A DNA stretch of 64,000 nt, taken from positions 117,577,169 to 117,641,168 of the forward strand of contig NC_089980.1 of NCBI RefSeq assembly GCF_036417845.1, written 5' to 3'. Source of the DNA: Apteryx mantelli (taxonomy: Eukaryota; Chordata; Aves; Apterygiformes; Apterygidae). Below are positions 58,760 through 64,000 of this stretch, piece after piece (position 1 is the first letter of the stretch; every line of letters begins with the position of its first letter). A program made the position numbers and the translations under genes. The notes beneath the pieces were generated by a model that ran no database searches, was not told the DNA's origin, and saw only the letters and a program-made list of their open reading frames with translations.

Positions 58760-61010
58760 CTTGTCAGCATCCTTATAACTTTGTAACAATGGGAACCCTG
58801 CTGGGATGTGCAGTGTGTTTTTACATGTCAAAACTTGTGTTTGGTTAGCACTGAACTCCCCATTTAGGGCTCAGGGTAGCCTTCGACCAGGAGCAGGGGG
58901 ACTTTTGATTTAGTTCCCTTTAACCTCACTGCAATAAAGAACTTTTCTGCAGGACTATTTGACTGCTTCTTGTCTCTCCTTAAAAGACATGTGGGCACTA
59001 CAGGTATTACAGCTCCTTTTATAGAATTCTGCAGGCACAGACAGTCTCTTTGGATGGCCTGGCATACCTATGTAGTGGGAGGGGAAGTGCCTGAGCAGCA
59101 GGACCACTGTTCTTGCTGTTGCCAGACTGTAAGCGAGATTTGGGAAAGAAAAGCCTCTCTGCCCGGGAATCCAGGGACACCCCCAGAGAGCAGCAGGTAC
59201 CAGTCAGGTGGGAGAGAAGTTACCAAGAGGTAATGCTGCTGCAGAAGCGGCATTTGAGACAAGGAGCACACAGGCATGGCAGGTGGGATGTTTCCTGGCT
59301 GCAGCTGTTCCCAGGACACCAAGGAAAAGGGCAGGAAAGGACCTGGCCTGACAGGAAGTGTGACTATGAGAAGGAGCATGCTGGCAGGCTGCAGCTACGG
59401 AAGATGCCCCCTTCGTCAACCCCTGGGAGCAGGGGCACTCTCCCCACAAGGAAGCCAAAGGAGAGGATCCCGCTGCAAGGTGCAAAATGCATTTGCCATT
59501 CTCAGGAATGTGCAGCTCTTCCGTTGTATGGTTTTCAGCTTTCCTTTGCATAAACCAGAAGCATTTTGTCCTTGTGGCAGAGATGGGCATTAAGAGATGA
59601 CCCATGCAGCTGGAAAGACTCAGAGGCCACAGAACTGATCACAAGAGCTTCCACCTGCCTTGAAGCAAAAACACAGGACTTGCTTTGGTGGCTGACTCAC
59701 TGTATTTGACTGTAACAAGATGAAGGATCCCAGGAAGAGTATCTGCCCAGTTCCTGGCCTCTAAGCACACCAGAAAACCCAGGGAGGATGAGCACAGAGA
59801 CTTCACAAGAGAGCAAGGGCATCTCTCTTTGGGCCCAAGCAGGTGTCCTAGGGCAGACATGACAATCACGCTCAGCAAGCTTAGCTGGGCTCCCAAGACA
59901 CAGGGACCTGAAGCTTCCAGCTTCTGCATAAGAAGAGTGTTCTTTGTCCTTTGGGAGCCTCTTTTAAGGCACCTCCAACGCAGCAAAGGAAACCGAGAGG
60001 TGGACAACACCCAGAGGAGCTCTACACATTGGTAACGAACAAGGGGGAGGGTGAAGGCATTGCCTAAAAGTGTGGTCCAGCCCCCCTCAGCTTGCTCTTG
60101 CCCTGGTTCAAGTCCAAGAAGCACCATGATTAAACAAGACCTGAATGTCAACAGGCCCCACAAGAGATTTACCCCTCATCTACAGAGAACTTTTGTCTTC
60201 CTCCATCTCTTTCCTTGAAGACTTGCCCTGTCAGTCCACATTCTTTTCATGGCATGTCCCTTCACACAGGTGACTTCTCATCCAGACACGCCCTGAGGAG
60301 GCCTCCAAAGAGGAGAAGGACCCCAAAAGCAGAGGGCTTTGCTTTAGCACTCAGTGTTCCACCTTCAGCTCGGAAAACAGCCTTACCACGCTACCAGAGC
60401 ACCCAACCACAATCAAGGATCCAGCCTAGCCCCCTGGCCTCCAAGGCTAAGGTGCTTGAAACACCGCAGCCAACAAGTGAATTAGCAGAGGGCCTTGGTC
60501 AAAGCTGCCTTTGGCTTCCTATCCAGAAAGACCAAATGCCCATTTACAGCTGTGTCAGCAGGAGCTGGCTTTTAGCACAAGAGCCAAGCGAGATCAGCAA
60601 GGCTCCTCTGCTCCTTGGGTTACTCCATTAGCAGTATTGTGCCACATGCTTCACACATCCCATTTCAAATTAAATTTCAGGAGGCTGCTCTAAACATACA
60701 AGCATGAGTAAAGCAGAAGATCCAAACACTATAGTGGCAGACAGTGCTGCAGTTAAGGCTATTGGTGTGGCTTGAATTAAGCTCCTCATATCTGCCTCCT
60801 GAAGGTGTTTTAATCATGCAATGATGCACTCTGTTCTTCCCAACGGGATGCACCTGCTCTGGGGAGGATCCATGGTTGTGCTGCAAAGGAGAACATCTTA
60901 GGTCAGGCATTCCCCAGCTCATCTTGCCCAGCAGAGCACCTGGGCTTTGAACACGCCAGTATGTGTGATTTTCTAGGATTTGAAAGAGCAAACAGAAGAA
61001 CAATGGAGTT
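58760..61010. other. GC-rich interval of unclear coding status
   Basis: Moderately GC-rich, so open frames are long by chance on both strands. Frames at 59113-59553 and 60215-60631 on the plus strand are Pro/Arg/Ser-rich without known domains; the second could be a tail exon of a gene but has no clear partner. Confidence 0.45.
58933..58938 (+). promoter_or_regulatory. candidate poly(A) signal after the RhoGAP-like gene
   Basis: AATAAA in the context GCAATAAAGAAC, followed by a T-rich stretch. If it serves the upstream gene, the 3' untranslated region would be about 1.25 kb and would contain the whole purine tract. This is inference from position only. Confidence 0.35.
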
Positions 61011-61555
61011 CACAGAATCGCAGAACAATTGAGGCTGGAAGGGACCTCTGGAGATCATCTGGTCCAAGGCCCCTGCTCAACCAGGGTCACCTAGAGCAGG
61101 CTGCCCAGGACTGTGTCCAGATGACTTTGGAATATCTCCAAGGATGAAGACTCCACAATCCCTCTGGGCAACCTATGCCAGTGTTCAACCACCCTCACTG
61201 CACACAAGTTTTTCCTTATATTCAGAGGGAATTGACTGTGTTTCAGGTTGTGCCCATTGCCTCCAGTCCTGTCACCATGCACCCCAAGAACAGTCTGGCC
61301 TCATCTTCTTGACACCCTCCTATTAGGTATTTATAAATGTTGATAAGATCCCCCCAAGCCTTCTCTTTCCCAGGCTAAACAGTCCCAGCTATCTCAGCCT
61401 CTGCTGTGTGTTAGATGCTCCAGTCCTTTCATCATCTTTGTGGCCATTTTGCTGGACTCACTCCAGTAAATCCACATCTTTCTTGTACTAGGGAGCCCAG
61501 CACTGGACACAGCACTCCGGATATGGTCTCACCAGTGCAGAGTAGAGGGGAAGAA

Positions 61556-61966
61556 TCACCTCTCTCTAACTGCAGTGCTCTTCCTAGTGCAGCCCAAGAT
61601 CGTGCTGGCCTTTTTTGTTGCAAGGGTGCCTTGCTGGCTCATGGTCAACTTGTCCCAAAGGACCCCAGCTAAGCTGCTTTCCAGCCTGTCAGCCTCCAGC
61701 CTGTACTGGTATATGGGATTATTCCTCCCTAGGTGCAGGACTTGGCATTTCCCTTTATTGAACATCATGAGGTTCTTCTCTGCCCATGTGTCCAGCTTGT
61801 CGAGGTCTCTCTGAATGGCAGCACAGCCCTCTGATGTATCAGCCACTCCTCCCAGTTTTGTATCATCTGCAAACTTGCTGAGGGTGCACTCTGTCCCATT
61901 GTCCAGGCCATTAATGAAGATGTTAAACAGTATTGGCCCCAGTATTGACCCCTGGGGGTACACCAC
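61556..61966 (-). pseudogene. CR1 reverse-transcriptase fragment (catalytic part)
   Basis: An open stretch of about 136 codons inside the CR1 copy. It holds [17 protein letters not shown] and the catalytic FADDTKLGG, followed by the CR1-typical [15 protein letters not shown]. It is not a host gene; the frame is cut off on both sides. Confidence 0.9.
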
Positions 61967-62073
61967 TAGTCGCTTGCCTCCAGCTGGACTTTGTGCTGCT
62001 GATCACAACTCTCTGAGCCCGGCAGTTCACAAGTTTTCAGTCCAGCTCACTGTCCACTTATCTAGTCCATACT

Positions 62074-62388
62074 TCATGTGGTGTGATGGGAGACAGTGTC
62101 AAAAGCCTTGCTGAAGTCAAGATAAACAATAACTACTGCTCTTCCCTTGCCCACTGAGCTAATCATTTCATTGTAGAAGGCTATCAAATTGGTCAAGCAT
62201 GATTTCCTGTTTATAAATTCATGTTGTTTTCTCCCAATCATCTTCTTGTCCTTCATATGTTTGGAAATGGTTTCAATGATTGTTTGCTCTGTCACCTTCT
62301 CAAGGGTGGAGGTGAGGCTGATAATTCCCTGGGTCTGTCTTCTTCCCCTTCTTGAAGATAGGGGTGACATTAGCTTTCTTCCAGCCAT
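62074..62388 (-). pseudogene. CR1 reverse-transcriptase fragment (palm start)
   Basis: Contains SLTSTLEKVTEQ, GRKQHEFINRKSCLTNLIAF and VIVYLDFSKAFDTVSH, the first catalytic aspartate region of CR1 reverse transcriptase. The frame stops just after SHHTT, where the consensus would continue. Confidence 0.9.
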
Positions 62389-63130
62389 CAGGAGCCTCTA
62401 CTGATAGCCCTGACCTTTCAAAGATAATTGAAAGTGGCCTTGCAGTGACATTGACCAGCTCCCTCAGCACTCATGGGTGCATCCTGTCAGGTCCCATGGA
62501 CTTGTGTACATCCAGTTTGTTTAAATGCTCCCTAACCTGATCCTCCTCCAAGGGTCTTCCTTGCTCCAGACTCTCCCACAGATGTTATGGTCTGGGATTC
62601 CTAAAGGCAAGTTCACCAATAAAGAATGAGGCAAATAAGGCATTGTATCTCAGCCTTCTACTTGTCCTTTTTAACGGGTCCCCTGCCCCATTCAGCAGTG
62701 GGCCACATTTTTCCCTAATGCTGCTGGTACACCTATAGAAACCCTTGTTGCCCTTCACATCCCTTGCCAGATTTAATGCCAAATGGGCTTTGGCTTTCCT
62801 AATCCTAACTGTGTGCACTCAGACAATGCCTCTGTATTCCTTCTGGGTCACCCATGCCTCCTTCCACCTCTTGTATGCTTCCTTTTTATATTTGAGGTTT
62901 TTCAGGATCTCTTTCTTTATCCACACAGGCACCTTTGCTTGATTTCCTGCTTTGTTGGGATGGACCATTTGTGAGCATGGAGGACAAGGTCCTGAAAATC
63001 ATCTAGCTTATCTAGGTCCTTTCTACAAAGCAAGTCCCTGAACAGGCTGAAGTCTGCTCTTCTGAAGTTCAGGATTGTGATCCTGTGATCTCCCTTGTTT
63101 CCTCCTCTCAGGATGCTGAACTTCACCACA

Positions 63131-64000
63131 CTCCAGTGGTGTATCAGGTATCAGTATCAAGTATCAGGTCCAGCAAAAGTTGACTACCTTGAATGTTAGC
63201 TGAAACAAAAGTTTATTTACATTCCCATGCCTCACCGGGTCATGCTGTGGCCTGCTATCAACTCATGTTCCATTGAAATAGAGAAATTCAGCAAGGAATA
63301 TATCTTCCTAGTGAACCATCTCTCACCCCTGCTTTCTGGAAAAATATTCCTCAACTGGAGATCCATTCTTCCATCTCCCTCCTCCCATTATACTTTCTGC
63401 GTCCAGTCCTTCCAGTCACTACTTGTACCGTAAACAGTACTGCCTGCAAGAAAGGTAGCAGCCATTTATATTTAAAAATTCTTTCTCTTCCCTGTGGTGC
63501 CTTTTGACTACATAATGGAAAATACAAAGTGAGCAAGGAGAAAACACAGCAGATCAAGGACAGTGACAAAATATGCTAACACCTGGGGCACTGCTGGAAA
63601 TGTATTTCAGAGCCTGTGTTATCAATTAAAGGCTAGTGCTGATCTGTGTGCTTGGCCCCACGTGCAGCAGCATGTGGAACAGCACCTTCAACATTCACCT
63701 TTTTGCAGTCTTCCTTGTAGCATCTTTTCCTTGTTACTGCTCTTTTCTCTGGAGTGGAATTAAATTTTACCTTACTTAACAGCACTGTCTGCCTATTGTT
63801 TCAGAACAGACTCTCCTAATGTATTGCTAGATGATGCGTTTATTTGAGTATGGGTAGCACATTCACATAGGGGTAGGAAAATAAACTGATTGACTGCTGT
63901 CCTAACAGAAGCAAATTAACTGTATGATCATAATAAATAGCTGCTGTACCTTCCTTTCTCCCTATCCATTAAGTAACTGCTGCAACTACAGGGAAACATG
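63131..64000. other. sequence after the CR1 copy, no gene recognised
   Basis: Begins with short TATCAG-type repeats at about 63139-63168 where the CR1 copy breaks off, then unique AT-rich sequence to the window end. Confidence 0.55.

Larger units (their letters stand above)
61011..63130 (-). mobile_element. CR1 LINE, 5'-truncated, broken ORF2
   Basis: A chicken-repeat-1 retrotransposon copy running on the minus strand, 2.1 kb of an element of about 4.5 kb. Its 3' end lies at 61011 with the typical antisense start CACAGAATCGCAGAAC and AGGCTGGAAGGGACC. Reverse-transcriptase pieces are visible in broken frames: YLDFSKAFDTVSH near 62080-62135, then [11 protein letters not shown] and the catalytic FADDTKLGG between 61850 and 61960. 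An upstream piece (ARDVKGNKGFY) lies near 62700-62780. Frame shifts between these pieces and a deletion after SHH mean it cannot make a protein. The 5' end is missing, as in most CR1 copies. Confidence 0.95.

Noticed and set aside
57889..58831. Phe/Ser/Leu-rich frames of nearly 300 codons on the minus strand
   Set aside because: They are the translation of the polypurine tract's complement and have no start context or domain.
59113..59605. Overlapping frames of 105-146 codons on both strands
   Set aside because: Moderate GC content makes such frames likely; none shows a domain, and they conflict with one another.

Overview
The window looks like avian nuclear DNA. It carries CR1 LINE fragments with the bird-type 3' end (short repeats of the ATTCTATG kind), one solo LTR with a clean target-site duplication, and vertebrate genes split by GT-AG introns. 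It is mostly AT-rich, gene-poor sequence with GC-rich islands on the right. Nothing bacterial, no CRISPR array and no complete RNA gene was seen.

Layout. Positions 1 to about 47.7 kb form a gene desert: ancient CR1 scraps, microsatellites, an LTR-like block (about 33.7-34.5 kb), a 959-bp solo LTR (35589-36547) and a striking 155-bp inverted repeat (45871-46025 and 46866-47020). From 52749 down to 48309 on the minus strand is a complete five-exon TMEM18 gene. I rebuilt it exon by exon; the splice phases agree and it codes for 135 residues. Its first exon sits in a CpG island (about 52430-53060). The desert lies downstream of TMEM18, as I recall it does beside human TMEM18.

From 55641 to 57680 on the plus strand are four in-phase exons of a Rho GTPase-activating protein of the TAGAP/ARHGAP20 type. 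The first half of the GAP domain, which should carry the arginine finger, was not found upstream, and one splice donor reads AT instead of GT, so this is probably a partial copy or young pseudogene. It is followed by an 850-bp purine-rich tract (57910-58757), a possible poly(A) signal, GC-rich sequence of unclear status, and a 5'-truncated, frame-broken CR1 retrotransposon on the minus strand (61011-63130).

The two genes are not linked in function by anything visible. TMEM18 is a three-helix nuclear-envelope protein; the other is a signalling GAP fragment. The main points for a second look are the inverted repeat, the solo LTR with three 141-bp internal repeats, the broken donor in the RhoGAP-like gene, a possible extra in-frame exon in TMEM18 that resembles its third exon, and several short perfect hairpins.
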